Source: an uncultured Eubacteriales bacterium | GTDB taxonomy: Bacteria > Bacillota > Clostridia > Oscillospirales > Oscillospiraceae | Direction of reading: 5' to 3' | Assembly (NCBI GenBank): GCA_900544295.1 | Contig: UQUO01000068.1 | Span: 1-9,152 of the forward strand | Length of the DNA: 9,152 nt | Part shown: positions 1 to 5,784 of the stretch, piece by piece | Numbering within the stretch: the first letter of the stretch is position 1 | Layout: each line of letters opens with the position of its first letter | Translations under genes and position numbers: made by a program | Notes under the pieces: generated by a model | The model's database searches: none | The model's input: only the letters and a program-made list of their open reading frames with translations | What the model was told of the DNA's origin: nothing

Positions 1-127
1 CTGCCACTCGGCCGCTAAGGTGTCCGCTTCGCGGACGGATTGAATCACTCGCCCCTAGGGCGAGGGGTTTGGGCTGGTGGAGAATTGGCGTTTAAAAGTT
101 TTTTGCCCCGCTTTTTTACAAAAAAGC

Positions 128-155
128 GGGCGGGGTCCAGGGGCGGAGCCCCTGG
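128..155. repeat. GC-rich hairpin module A (left copy)
   Basis: Positions 128-141 read GGGCGGGGTCCAGG, identical over 14 bases and in the same orientation to 8996-9009 at the other end of the window. In this copy the repeat runs into a perfect 8-bp hairpin, CCAGGGGC (137-144) and GCCCCTGG (148-155), with a three-base GGA loop. The right copy diverges after the shared 14 bases. Both copies lie in gene-free DNA upstream of the palindromic module B, which suggests one composite repeat family. Confidence 0.55.
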
Positions 156-283
156 GCGTTTCTCTATGCCAAAGAAGCGCAGGAGGGGGTAAAGGGGGAA
201 CCCTCGCCGGGGGTTCCCCCTTTGCGGGCGGCTCCGCCGCCCGCAGCCCCTGCCCGCACCGCCAAATGACGCTTTTATATGGT

Positions 284-329
284 AATCCGCCCCATTCCTT
301 TGAGCAAGGCCAAAGAAACGGGGCGGATT
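284..329. repeat. Palindromic intergenic repeat, module B (left copy)
   Basis: A 46-bp imperfect palindrome. The outer arm AATCCGCCCC (284-293) pairs with GGGGCGGATT (320-329), and the inner arm CTTTG (298-302) pairs with CAAAG (311-315), leaving an eight-base loop; two A-C type mismatches interrupt the stem. A closely related 42-bp palindrome sits at 9079-9120. Its loop matches this one only after reverse complementation, so the two copies are inverted relative to each other. The outer stems read CCGCCCC/GGGGCGG here and CCACCCC/GGGGTGG there, a paired change that keeps the stem. This resembles a REP- or MITE-like element; no transposase is nearby. Confidence 0.6.
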
Positions 330-380
330 TGCAGCGCAAGGTAAAGCCGATCAGCGACAAAACGGCGAGTGCGTGCGGCT

Positions 381-839
381 TCAATAGACTCTCGCATCTA
401 CGAACCGGGCGAGATCGTCGGGCGACAGGATGATCTGGAGCCCGCGCTGGCCGGCGCTGACGGCGATCTCGTCGAAAAGGATGCTCGTCTCGTCTATATA
501 GGTCGGATACTTTTTCTTCATGCCGATGGGCGAGCAGCCGCCGCGGATGTAGCCCGTGAGAGGCAGCAGCTCCTTCACGTGTATCATCTCCAGCTTTTTG
601 TTGCCGGAGACTGAGGCTGCCCGTCGCAGGTCCAGCTCGTCCGAGACGGGGATACAGAAGACGAGCAGCCCAGTCTTGTCGCCGCGGGTGACGAGGGTCT
701 TGAATACCTGCTCCTCCGGCAGGCCGACCTGCTGCGCGGCGTGCTTGCCGGAGAGGTCAGATTCGTCGTATTCGTACTCCGCCGTGCGGTAGGCTATGCC
801 CGCTGCGTCCAGCAGGCGCATGGCGTTGGTCTTTGTCAT
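381..839 (-). CDS. YbaK/EbsC-type aminoacyl-tRNA deacylase (Cys-tRNA(Pro) deacylase-like)
   Basis: A 152-residue protein of the YbaK/ProX/EbsC fold, which hydrolyses mischarged tRNA in trans, classically Cys-tRNA(Pro) made by prolyl-tRNA synthetase. Family marks are visible: the N-terminal helix MTKTNAMRLLDAAGI, the VFKTLV segment with the conserved catalytic-site lysine at residue 47, the strand LLVFCIPVSDELDL (58-71), and the glycine loop GGCSPIGMKKK (100-110). Length fits the family (about 150-160). The ATG at 839-837 follows a strong purine-rich ribosome site (AGGGGGAGG). The start overlaps the stop of the upstream acetyltransferase gene as ATGA, so translation is probably coupled and the two genes form one operon. 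Exact substrate cannot be told from sequence; family assignment is firm. Confidence 0.92.
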   Translation of the reverse strand: MTKTNAMRLLDAAGIAYRTAEYEYDESDLSGKHAAQQVGLPEEQVFKTLVTRGDKTGLLVFCIPVSDELDLRRAASVSGNKKLEMIHVKELLPLTGYIRGGCSPIGMKKKYPTYIDETSILFDEIAVSAGQRGLQIILSPDDLARFVDARVY

Positions 840-1432
840 TTGCCTCCCCCTATCTGCGCCGCGCGGCGCTCGCAGACGCTGCGGACCAGGGCCTCGTCCA
901 GCTCCGGGAAGGGCAGGACGGGCGCGGGCGCGTCTTCATAGGGCCGCAGCTGGAGCCGGTAAAAGGCAAGGTCGCGCCAGCGGCCCAGCTTCCAGCCGGT
1001 CTTGAGGTCCGTATATACCAGGCGGAAGCCCATGCTCTCGTGCAGGCGCTCGCTCGGCGGGTTCGGCACGGAGACGGTGCCGTAGATGTTCACGTAGCCC
1101 TGCGCTTTGAGCAGATCCAGCAGGGCGCCGTAGAGCGCGCGGCCCAGGCCGCGTCCGGTGCAGCCCTGTTCGAGATACACGGACAGCTCCGCGTCCCAGT
1201 CATAGGCGGCGCGCGGCCGGTAGCGGTGGGCGTAGGCGTAGCCCACGGGCCGGCCGTCGCGCTCGCACACGAGGAAGGGATAGCCTTTCAGGGTGTCTGT
1301 TATGCGGGCGGTGAACTCCTCCGGAGTGGGCGCGGGGGACTCAAAGGTCAGTCCCGTCTCGGTGTAGGGCGCGTAGACGGCGGCCAGGGCCGGCCCGTCG
1401 GCCGCCTCCGCCCTGCGTATCGTAAAGCTCAT
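836..1432 (-). CDS. GNAT N-acetyltransferase, phosphinothricin/methionine-sulfone acetyltransferase-like
   Basis: A 198-residue cytosolic acetyl-CoA-dependent N-acetyltransferase. It has the marks of the Pat/YncA (MnaT) branch: TGLTFESPAP near residues 26-35 (the T-F-E-x-x-P motif), the acetyl-CoA loop GCTGRGLGRAL (90-100), SVPNPPSERLHESMGF (121-136), and GRWRDLAFYRLQL (150-162). Known members acetylate phosphinothricin, methionine sulfone or sulfoximine, so detoxification of a glutamine-synthetase inhibitor or a related amino acid analogue is the likely role. The C-terminus runs about 30 residues past the usual core and ends in a charged helix. It is first in a two-gene operon with the YbaK-type deacylase. 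A TTGACG-17-TAGAAT promoter lies just upstream, and an AAAGGA ribosome site precedes the ATG at 1432. Family is secure; substrate is inferred. Confidence 0.9.
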   Translation of the reverse strand: MSFTIRRAEAADGPALAAVYAPYTETGLTFESPAPTPEEFTARITDTLKGYPFLVCERDGRPVGYAYAHRYRPRAAYDWDAELSVYLEQGCTGRGLGRALYGALLDLLKAQGYVNIYGTVSVPNPPSERLHESMGFRLVYTDLKTGWKLGRWRDLAFYRLQLRPYEDAPAPVLPFPELDEALVRSVCERRAAQIGGGK

Positions 1433-1455
1433 AATATCCCGGTCCTTTCAGGGAA

Positions 1456-1484
1456 ATTCTAACCTTTACTGAACTCAGCGTCAA
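1456..1484 (-). promoter_or_regulatory. Sigma-A-type promoter of the GNAT-ybaK operon
   Basis: Read on the minus strand: -35 TTGACG (1484-1479), a 17-base spacer, then -10 TAGAAT (1461-1456). The predicted transcript would start near 1449 and leave only about 17 bases before the GNAT ATG, just enough to hold the AAAGGA ribosome site (1448-1443). Confidence 0.75.
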
Positions 1485-1524
1485 GGATTAACGGAAAATT
1501 CACAGCTTGAGCCATGATTGTCGC

Positions 1525-1552
1525 TTGTAAAATCCGGATTTGATGTTATAAT
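1525..1552 (+). promoter_or_regulatory. Promoter of tRNA-Ser
   Basis: TTGTAA (1525-1530), a 16-base spacer and a perfect TATAAT (1547-1552), preceded by TG one base upstream (extended -10). The predicted start near 1558 lies about ten bases before the mature tRNA. It is divergent from the GNAT promoter, with about 40 bases between the two -35 boxes. Confidence 0.7.
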
Positions 1553-1567
1553 CTTTTCGTTATATAC

Positions 1568-1656
1568 GGAGAGGTGTCCGAGCGGTTTAAGGAGCCGGTC
1601 TTGAAAACCGGTGACCCGGCAACGGGCCATGGGTTCGAATCCCATCCTCTCCGCCA
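1568..1656 (+). tRNA. tRNA-Ser (anticodon UGA)
   Basis: A complete class II tRNA. The acceptor stem GGAGAGG (1568-1574) pairs with CCTCTCC (1646-1652), followed by discriminator G1653 and an encoded CCA (1654-1656). The anticodon arm is CCGGT (1595-1599), loop CTTGAAA (1600-1606), ACCGG (1607-1611), giving anticodon TGA at 1602-1604, which reads UCA serine codons. The long variable arm CCCG-GCAA-CGGG (1615-1626) is the serine/leucine/tyrosine hallmark. The T arm is ATGGG (1629-1633), loop TTCGAAT, CCCAT (1641-1645). The anticodon and the long variable arm make serine identity clear. Confidence 0.97.
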
Positions 1657-1661
1657 AAATG

Positions 1662-1690
1662 GCCGGGCACGGCTGTGAGCCGTGTCCGGC
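1662..1690 (+). terminator. Hairpin downstream of tRNA-Ser (possible terminator, no T-tract)
   Basis: GCCGGGCACGGC (1662-1673) pairs with GCCGTGTCCGGC (1679-1690), 12 pairs with one G-U and a five-base loop TGTGA, six bases after the tRNA end. Position fits a tRNA terminator, but the bases after it (GTCGCGATTG) are not U-rich, so intrinsic termination is uncertain and read-through toward degV is possible. Confidence 0.4.
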
Positions 1691-1761
1691 GTCGCGATTG
1701 TCCCTTCGCCGCAGGCGTTGGCTCGGCGGAGGGAACATTCTTATTATAATGGGGGATGAGC

Positions 1762-2664
1762 ATGTCAAAGTTCAGGGTGATAACGGACGGCTCCGGGGAT
1801 CTGTCGCCGGAGCTCATAAAAGAGAGAGATATAACTGTCGTTCCGTTTTACGTCATGCTGGGCAGCGGGGACTACCTGAAGCAGGACGCCGACATAGGTA
1901 CGCCGGAATTCTATGAGTGGATGGTCTCGCACCCGGGCGTGTATCCGAAAAGCTCCACGCCTTCGACCCAGGACTACCTCAAGGTCTTCCGCGAGGTCGC
2001 GGAGGCGGGCGAGCAGGCCATATGCATCTGCATCACCGAAAAGTTCTCGAACTCCTATCAGACCGCGCGCATAGCGCTGCAGCTGCTGCGCGAGGACTAT
2101 CCGGACGCGAAGATAGCCGTGTACAACTCCATGGTGAACACCGTGCTCCAGGGCCTATACGTCCTGGAGGCCTGCGATCTGCGCGACGCCGGCTTTGAGC
2201 TGGACGAGGCGGTCCGGCGCCTGGAGGAGATAAGGCCCACTGGGCGCATTTTCTTCACCATAGGCAGCATGTCCTACCTCAGCATAGGCGGGCGGATAGG
2301 CAAGCTGGCCGGCAAGGTCAGCACCGTGCTAGGCATCCGGCCCATCATCACGCTCAAAGAGGGCGAGATCTTCCCCTCCGGCGTCTGCCGCGGCCGGGGC
2401 AAGAGCCTTGACAAGACCCTGAACGTCGCCCGCGAGTACCTGAAGGAGAATTTCAGCTCAGGAGAGCCTCTCTCCATCGCCGTCGGCTACGGCTACGACT
2501 ACAACGAGGCCGCTGAGTTCCAGGGCCGCGTGGCCGCGCTCCTCGACGAGCTGGGCATCCCGCACGGGGAGATACCCATCCGCCTCATAAGCTCCGTCAT
2601 CGCAGTGCACACCGGCCCTTACCCCCTGGGTATGGGCGTCCTGCGCAAGGCCAGACTGGACTGA
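1762..2664 (+). CDS. DegV-family fatty-acid-binding protein (FakB-like)
   Basis: A 300-residue cytosolic protein of the DegV family, whose characterised members (FakB) hold a fatty acid for phosphorylation by the kinase FakA. Visible motifs, numbered from this start: FRVITDGSGDLS (4-15), the serine/threonine loop SSTPSTQDY (64-72), CICITEKFSNSYQTA (88-102), the GGRIGKLAG loop (176-184), GIRPIITLKEGEI (191-203) and VHTGPYPLG (282-290). The last is normally H-x-G-P-G, so the second glycine is replaced by tyrosine here. Two ATGs compete: 1756 and 1762. I chose 1762 because GGGGGA sits at proper spacing before it and it matches the usual family start. A TATAAT at 1745-1750 is oddly close to either start. 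The specific fatty acid is unknown; no fakA is in view. Confidence 0.9.
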   Translation: MSKFRVITDGSGDLSPELIKERDITVVPFYVMLGSGDYLKQDADIGTPEFYEWMVSHPGVYPKSSTPSTQDYLKVFREVAEAGEQAICICITEKFSNSYQTARIALQLLREDYPDAKIAVYNSMVNTVLQGLYVLEACDLRDAGFELDEAVRRLEEIRPTGRIFFTIGSMSYLSIGGRIGKLAGKVSTVLGIRPIITLKEGEIFPSGVCRGRGKSLDKTLNVAREYLKENFSSGEPLSIAVGYGYDYNEAAEFQGRVAALLDELGIPHGEIPIRLISSVIAVHTGPYPLGMGVLRKARLD

Positions 2665-2665
2665 C

Positions 2666-2716
2666 AAAAAAGAGCCCTGCCGGTGAGTGAGGGGGATACT
2701 CACCGGCAGGGCTCTT
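2666..2716 (-). terminator. Strong terminator between convergent degV and PepSY genes
   Basis: AAGAGCCCTGCCGGTGAGT (2670-2688) pairs perfectly over 19 bases with 2698-2716 around a nine-base loop. On the minus strand the stem is followed by a T-run (complement of the A-run 2666-2671), so it is a canonical intrinsic terminator for the PepSY gene. On the plus strand it begins two bases after the degV stop but is followed by CCCG, so it ends degV less ideally. Confidence 0.85.
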
Positions 2717-2726
2717 CCCGTACCCT

Positions 2727-3002
2727 TCAGGCGCTGACGCTCTGCCTTTCGCAGCGCCGCTCCTCAAAGTAGGACGGGTAGCTCTCGACGGGAACGGGGA
2801 AGTAGTCGAGGCCGAGGGCCTCGCCGCTCGCGGCGTCGATGTAGCAGCAGTAGTGCATCTCTTCGGTCGTGAACTCCAGCTCGTAGAGGCTGCCGCCTTC
2901 GAGCAGCTTCTGGGAATCGAACCTCGCGCTCCGGACGTTCGCCGCTTCGAGAGCGAGGGCGCGGGCCTGCATCGGGCTTATATAGAGAATGTTCTTTTTC
3001 AT
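2727..3002 (-). CDS. Small PepSY-domain protein
   Basis: A 91-residue protein that is almost entirely one PepSY domain: ISPMQARALALEAANV (8-23) gives the helix, YELEF (40-44) the central strand, and YIDAASGEALGLD (54-66) the conserved I-D-A-x-(S/T)-G-E turn. PepSY domains usually occur as pairs in secreted proteins, peptidase propeptides or membrane proteins. This one has no signal peptide or membrane segment, so it appears cytosolic. The ATG at 3002 is preceded by AAAGGAGC at good spacing. It is a single-gene unit with its own -10 box upstream and a strong terminator downstream. Domain assignment is fairly firm; function is unknown. Confidence 0.8.
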   Translation of the reverse strand: MKKNILYISPMQARALALEAANVRSARFDSQKLLEGGSLYELEFTTEEMHYCCYIDAASGEALGLDYFPVPVESYPSYFEERRCERQSVSA

Positions 3003-3039
3003 GGTGTTTAGCTCCTTTTCGTTTTTGTTTTATGGGCTC

Positions 3040-3045
3040 ATTATA
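3040..3045 (-). promoter_or_regulatory. Probable -10 box of the PepSY gene
   Basis: On the minus strand a perfect TATAAT lies about 40 bases before the PepSY ATG in AT-rich DNA. No good -35 box is seen at 16-18 bases (best is AACGTT or ACGTTA), so the promoter may be weak or need an activator. Confidence 0.45.
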
Positions 3046-3217
3046 GAGCGTGAATATTAAAGTAACGTTAAAAGAAAAAGTTATTTTAATCACAAACTCT
3101 GTTTTCTCTCCCTGTCACGCTCACAGGATAACAGAGACAATTTAACAGGCTGTTAGAGCAGCATTAGAATTTCATTAAAAGCGTAAACTTTTTTTGAACA
3201 GCAAAATTTTATTGTCC

Positions 3218-3246
3218 TTGCAAACGGCGTCGGAATTTGCTATACT
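3218..3246 (+). promoter_or_regulatory. Promoter of pyrR-uracil permease
   Basis: TTGCAA (3218-3223), 17-base spacer, TATACT (3241-3246), with an extended -10 TG at 3238-3239. The predicted start near 3253 puts the PyrR-binding loop at the very 5' end of the transcript. Confidence 0.75.
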
Positions 3247-3255
3247 TCGCCCAGT

Positions 3256-3363
3256 GGATTTTAAGGACCGGTGCAGAGACGCCGGCAAAACCGCTCAGAG
3301 AGCCGCGCTGTGAAGCGCGGGGTTTTGGTGTGTCTTGCCGGAGTGCCGGCAGGGCACTTTTTT
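3256..3363 (+). promoter_or_regulatory. PyrR-responsive attenuator (pyr leader)
   Basis: The leader shows the three parts of pyr attenuation. (1) A PyrR-binding loop: upper stem CCGGTG (3268-3273)/CGCCGG (3280-3285) with hexaloop CAGAGA, which fits the known CNGNGA hexaloop; a purine bulge AAGGA (3263-3267) on the 5' side; lower stem TTTT (3259-3262)/AAAA (3287-3290). (2) A terminator: AGTGCC (3342-3347)/GGCACT (3353-3358) followed by T-run 3358-3363. (3) An antiterminator: GCCGGCA (3281-3287) can pair with TGCCGGC (3344-3350), extended by AAACC (3288-3292)/GGTTT (3321-3325) around the inner hairpin 3303-3320. The antiterminator uses one strand of each of the other two, so they exclude one another. 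With UMP or UTP, PyrR should hold the loop and transcription should stop. Confidence 0.85.
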
Positions 3364-3385
3364 GTTGCTAAGGGCGGTGCGCGGA

Positions 3386-3934
3386 GTGAGAGAAAAGGCC
3401 AGGCTCATGGACGAGGCGGCGGTGAAGCGCGCGCTGATGCGCCTTTCGCACGAGATAGCCGAGCGCAACCGCGGCGTTGAGAACGTCTGTCTCGTGGGCA
3501 TACGCAGGCGCGGGGAGCCGCTTGCGCTGCAGATTAGGGACAACATTGAAAAAATAGAGGGCCTGCGCGTCCCCTGCGGCAGCGTGGACGTGCGCTACTA
3601 CCGGGACGACCTGGAGCGCCTGGCGGAGGACCCCATCGTCACGCGGGCGCAGCTGGAGTTTACCGTGGCTGACAGGACCGTCGTCCTGGTGGACGACGTG
3701 CTGTATACGGGCCGGACGGCGCGCGCGGCCATGGAGGCCGTGCTCAAATGCGGCAGGCCGCGGGCCATCCAGCTGGCCGTACTGGTGGACAGGGGCCACA
3801 GGGAGCTGCCCATCAGGGCTGACTACGTGGGCAAAAATGTCCCCACCTCGCACGCAGAGCTCATAGAGGCGAGGCTACCCGAGTACGACGGGGAGACGGG
3901 GGTATACCTCATGGAGCTGGGCGGCTCCGAATAA
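3386..3934 (+). CDS. Bifunctional pyr RNA-binding regulator / uracil phosphoribosyltransferase PyrR
   Basis: A 182-residue PyrR, which binds pyr leader RNA in response to uridine nucleotides and in many species also converts uracil and PRPP to UMP. The PRPP loop VVLVDDVLYTGRT (99-111) and the signature RGHRELPIRADYVGKNVPTS (136-155) are intact. I chose the GTG at 3386 because the N-terminus VREKARLMDEAAVKRAL then aligns residue for residue with Bacillus PyrR and AAGGGCGG lies upstream. A TTG further up at 3335 would place the start inside the terminator and is unlikely; ATG 3407 would cut seven conserved residues. The gene sits directly behind its own attenuator and 55 bases ahead of the uracil permease, so it regulates its own operon. 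Confidence 0.95.
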   Translation: MREKARLMDEAAVKRALMRLSHEIAERNRGVENVCLVGIRRRGEPLALQIRDNIEKIEGLRVPCGSVDVRYYRDDLERLAEDPIVTRAQLEFTVADRTVVLVDDVLYTGRTARAAMEAVLKCGRPRAIQLAVLVDRGHRELPIRADYVGKNVPTSHAELIEARLPEYDGETGVYLMELGGSE

Positions 3935-3989
3935 TAACTTTGTGCGTCAATCCCAATTAAAATACACTACGGAGAGAGGTAAATCGGGA

Positions 3990-5357
3990 ATGAACAAGAA
4001 AACCATCGGAAACGAGCCGATCTACGACGCCCGGACGCTGGGCGCGCCGAGGATGCTCGTGCTCGGCTTCCAGCACATGTTCGCCATGTTCGGCGCGACG
4101 GTGCTCGTCCCCACGCTGACGGGCCTGTCCGTCTCGACGACGCTGCTGTTTGCCGGCCTCGGCACGCTGCTGTTCCATCTGCTGGCCAAGGGCAAGGTCC
4201 CTGCCTTCCTGGGCTCCAGCTTCGCCTTCCTGGGCGGCTATGCGGCCATAGCGCCGATGCTGGAGAATCCGAACAGCCCGGGCGTTTTCAACGTGCCTAA
4301 CACGGAGCTGCTGCCCTACGCCTGCTTCGGCGTTGCCTGTGCGGGCCTCGTGTATCTGGTGCTGAGCCTGCTGTTCAAGGTCTTCGGAGTGCGGAAGGTC
4401 ATGCGCTTCTTCCCGCCCATCGTCACGGGACCCATCATCATCGCCATCGGCCTGAGCCTGAGCTCCAGCGCCGTCAACAACTGCGCCACCAGCTGGCCGG
4501 TAGCCCTCGTCGCCATCCTCGTCGTCATCGTCTGCAACATCTGGGGCAAGGGCATGATAAAGATAATCCCCATCCTCCTCGGCGTCATCGCCTCCTACCT
4601 CGTCGGCGCGGTGAGCGGCCAGGTGGACTTCACCGCCGTGCGCGAGGCGGCATGGATAGGCCTGCCCGTGACCTGGAGCGAGACGGTCTTCGGCCTCTTC
4701 GGCAGCGGGAACGTGGACACGGCCATGCTCGCGACCGCGGCCATCACCATCATTCCCATCTCCCTTGCCACGATGGTCGAGCACATAGGCGACATGTGCG
4801 CTATCAGCTCCACCTGCGGCAGGAACTACATCCAGGAGCCCGGCCTGCACCGCACCCTGCTGGGCGACGGCCTGGCCACCAGCCTTGCGGCCCTCTTCGG
4901 CGCGCCCGCGAACACCACCTACGGCGAGAACACCGGCGTCCTGGCGCTCTCCAAGGTCTATGACCCGCGCGTCATCCGCATCGCCGCGGTGCTGGCCATC
5001 ATCTTCTCCTTCTGCCCGAAATTCGCCGAGGTAGTCCACGCCATGCCCACCGCCGCCATCGGCGGCGTCAGCCTCGTGCTCTACGGCATGATAAGCGCCG
5101 TCGGCGTGCGCAACGTTGTCGAGAACAAGGTCGATTTCACGAAGAGCCGCAATGTCATCATCGCCGCCCTCATCCTGGTGCTGGCCATCGGCGTCACCTA
5201 CTCCGGCACGGGCGCTGTGAAGATAGGCACCGTCAGCTTCTCGGGCCTGGCCACCGCCGCCATCGTGGGTATCGCGCTCAACGCCATCCTGCCCGGCAAG
5301 GACTACGAGTTCGGCAGCGACCTCCAGGGCGACACCAGCGTGAATTTCAAGGTCTGA
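3990..5357 (+). CDS. Uracil permease (NCS2 / UraA family)
   Basis: A 455-residue inner-membrane uracil:proton symporter of the nucleobase-cation-symporter-2 family, with about 14 hydrophobic segments. Conserved elements include FQHMFAMFGATVLVPTLTG near the N-terminus, GSSFAFLGG, FPPIVTGPIIIAIGL, and the substrate-binding pair Glu264 (in MVEHIGDMCAISS) and Glu313 (in TTYGENTGV). Their 49-residue separation equals that of Glu241 and Glu290 in E. coli UraA. The ATG at 3990 follows GGAGAGAGGT at nine-base spacing. It follows pyrR by 55 bases with no second attenuator, so both are controlled by the single leader upstream of pyrR. No T-tract terminator is seen after the stop; the rpsF promoter starts 14 bases later. 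Confidence 0.95.
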   Translation: MNKKTIGNEPIYDARTLGAPRMLVLGFQHMFAMFGATVLVPTLTGLSVSTTLLFAGLGTLLFHLLAKGKVPAFLGSSFAFLGGYAAIAPMLENPNSPGVFNVPNTELLPYACFGVACAGLVYLVLSLLFKVFGVRKVMRFFPPIVTGPIIIAIGLSLSSSAVNNCATSWPVALVAILVVIVCNIWGKGMIKIIPILLGVIASYLVGAVSGQVDFTAVREAAWIGLPVTWSETVFGLFGSGNVDTAMLATAAITIIPISLATMVEHIGDMCAISSTCGRNYIQEPGLHRTLLGDGLATSLAALFGAPANTTYGENTGVLALSKVYDPRVIRIAAVLAIIFSFCPKFAEVVHAMPTAAIGGVSLVLYGMISAVGVRNVVENKVDFTKSRNVIIAALILVLAIGVTYSGTGAVKIGTVSFSGLATAAIVGIALNAILPGKDYEFGSDLQGDTSVNFKV

Positions 5358-5370
5358 ACAGGAAAAATCC

Positions 5371-5398
5371 TTGACAAACCGATAAAATAATGTATAAT
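5371..5398 (+). promoter_or_regulatory. Near-consensus promoter of rpsF-ssb-rpsR
   Basis: A perfect TTGACA (5371-5376), a 16-base AT-rich spacer and a perfect TATAAT (5393-5398). It is the strongest promoter in the window, as expected for ribosomal protein genes. The predicted start is near 5405. Confidence 0.9.
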
Positions 5399-5399
5399 T

Positions 5400-5451
5400 T
5401 ATAGGCCTGCCAAAAAGGACAGGCCTATATCCTTGCCTGCAAAAGCAGGCC
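5400..5451 (+). promoter_or_regulatory. Structured rpsF leader (candidate S6:S18 autoregulatory site)
   Basis: Two neighbouring inverted repeats: TATAGGCCTG (5400-5409)/CAGGCCTATA (5420-5429), and GCCTGC (5435-5440)/GCAGGC (5445-5450) with an AAAA loop. GGCCTGC (5404-5410) can instead pair with GCAGGCC (5445-5451), so the leader has mutually exclusive folds. Leaders of rpsF in many bacteria bind the S6:S18 complex and feed back on translation; I do not see the expected CCG bulge clearly, so assignment to that motif is unproven. The transcript may begin inside the first stem, which would weaken it. Confidence 0.4.
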
Positions 5452-5476
5452 ATAAGTCCAGAAGGAGGTGCACAAA

Positions 5477-5773
5477 TTGGCGAAAACAAGCGAGAAGTAC
5501 GAAGTGATGTACGTCCTCAATCCGAACCTCTCGGAGGAGGAGACCGCCGCTCTCGTGGAGAAGTTCAAGACGCTTGTCGAGCAGAACGGCACTCTTGATG
5601 AGATGGAGGAGATGGGCAAGCGCAAGCTGGCCTATGAAATCAACTATCTCACCGAGGGTTACTACGTGCTCGTCAAGTTCACGAGCGGCCCCGAGTTCCC
5701 GGCTGAGCTCGACCGTATCCTCGGCATAACGGACGGCGTCATCCGCAGCCTCATCACCAAGAGGCCCGAGTAA
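5477..5773 (+). CDS. rpsF: 30S ribosomal protein S6
   Basis: A 98-residue S6, which binds the central domain of 16S rRNA together with S18. KYEVMYVLNPNLSEEE (7-22), GKRKLAYEI (about 48-56) and GYYVLVKF (61-68) are the family core, and the C-terminus ends in SLITKRPE without a glutamate tail. I set the start at TTG 5477: AAGGAGG (5462-5468) lies eight bases upstream, while the in-frame GTG at 5468 overlaps that ribosome site. The gene heads the conserved rpsF-ssb-rpsR operon and is 11 bases from ssb. Confidence 0.95.
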   Translation: MAKTSEKYEVMYVLNPNLSEEETAALVEKFKTLVEQNGTLDEMEEMGKRKLAYEINYLTEGYYVLVKFTSGPEFPAELDRILGITDGVIRSLITKRPE

Positions 5774-5784
5774 GGGGGAGCGGC

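Larger units (their letters stand above)
1..380. other. Intergenic run of GC-rich hairpins, no gene
   Basis: No plausible coding sequence lies here. The stretch is instead packed with short inverted repeats, each nearly abutting the next: 22-27/31-36 (GTCCGC), 48-54/58-64 (CTCGCCC), 107-117/120-130 (a CCCGC-T6 arm against its complement), 137-144/148-155 (CCAGGGGC), 156-163/173-180 (one G-U pair), 191-203/211-223 (13 perfect pairs), 224-232/236-244 (GCGGGCGGC) and 284-329. None is followed by a clean T-tract on either strand apart from runs inside the stems, so a simple terminator role is not supported for most of them. Such GC-rich intergenic hairpin blocks are common in Oscillospiraceae-like genomes (from memory, not verified). 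Whether they are mobile repeats, mRNA-stabilising structures or part of a transcript is open. Confidence 0.6.

Noticed and set aside
344..381. AAGCCG/CGGCTT pairing as terminator of ybaK
   Set aside because: Only six pairs with a 26-base loop and just three T after the stem on the minus strand; too weak to call.
1481..1817. Minus-strand open frames across tRNA-Ser
   Set aside because: They are antisense to a complete tRNA and to the degV start; such frames are a frequent false prediction over tRNA genes.
3335..3385. PyrR start at TTG 3335
   Set aside because: It would lie inside the terminator stem and has no ribosome site; the GTG at 3386 aligns exactly with known PyrR N-termini.
5400..5429. 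Hairpin as terminator of the uracil permease
   Set aside because: The stem lies downstream of the rpsF promoter and is followed by TATCCTTGCC, not a T-tract.
3957..5489. A 510-codon open frame on the minus strand opposite the uracil permease
   Set aside because: It mirrors the permease codons; the translation is a low-complexity Ala/Asp/Glu/Gly/His mixture with no family features. It is a by-product of high GC at third codon positions.
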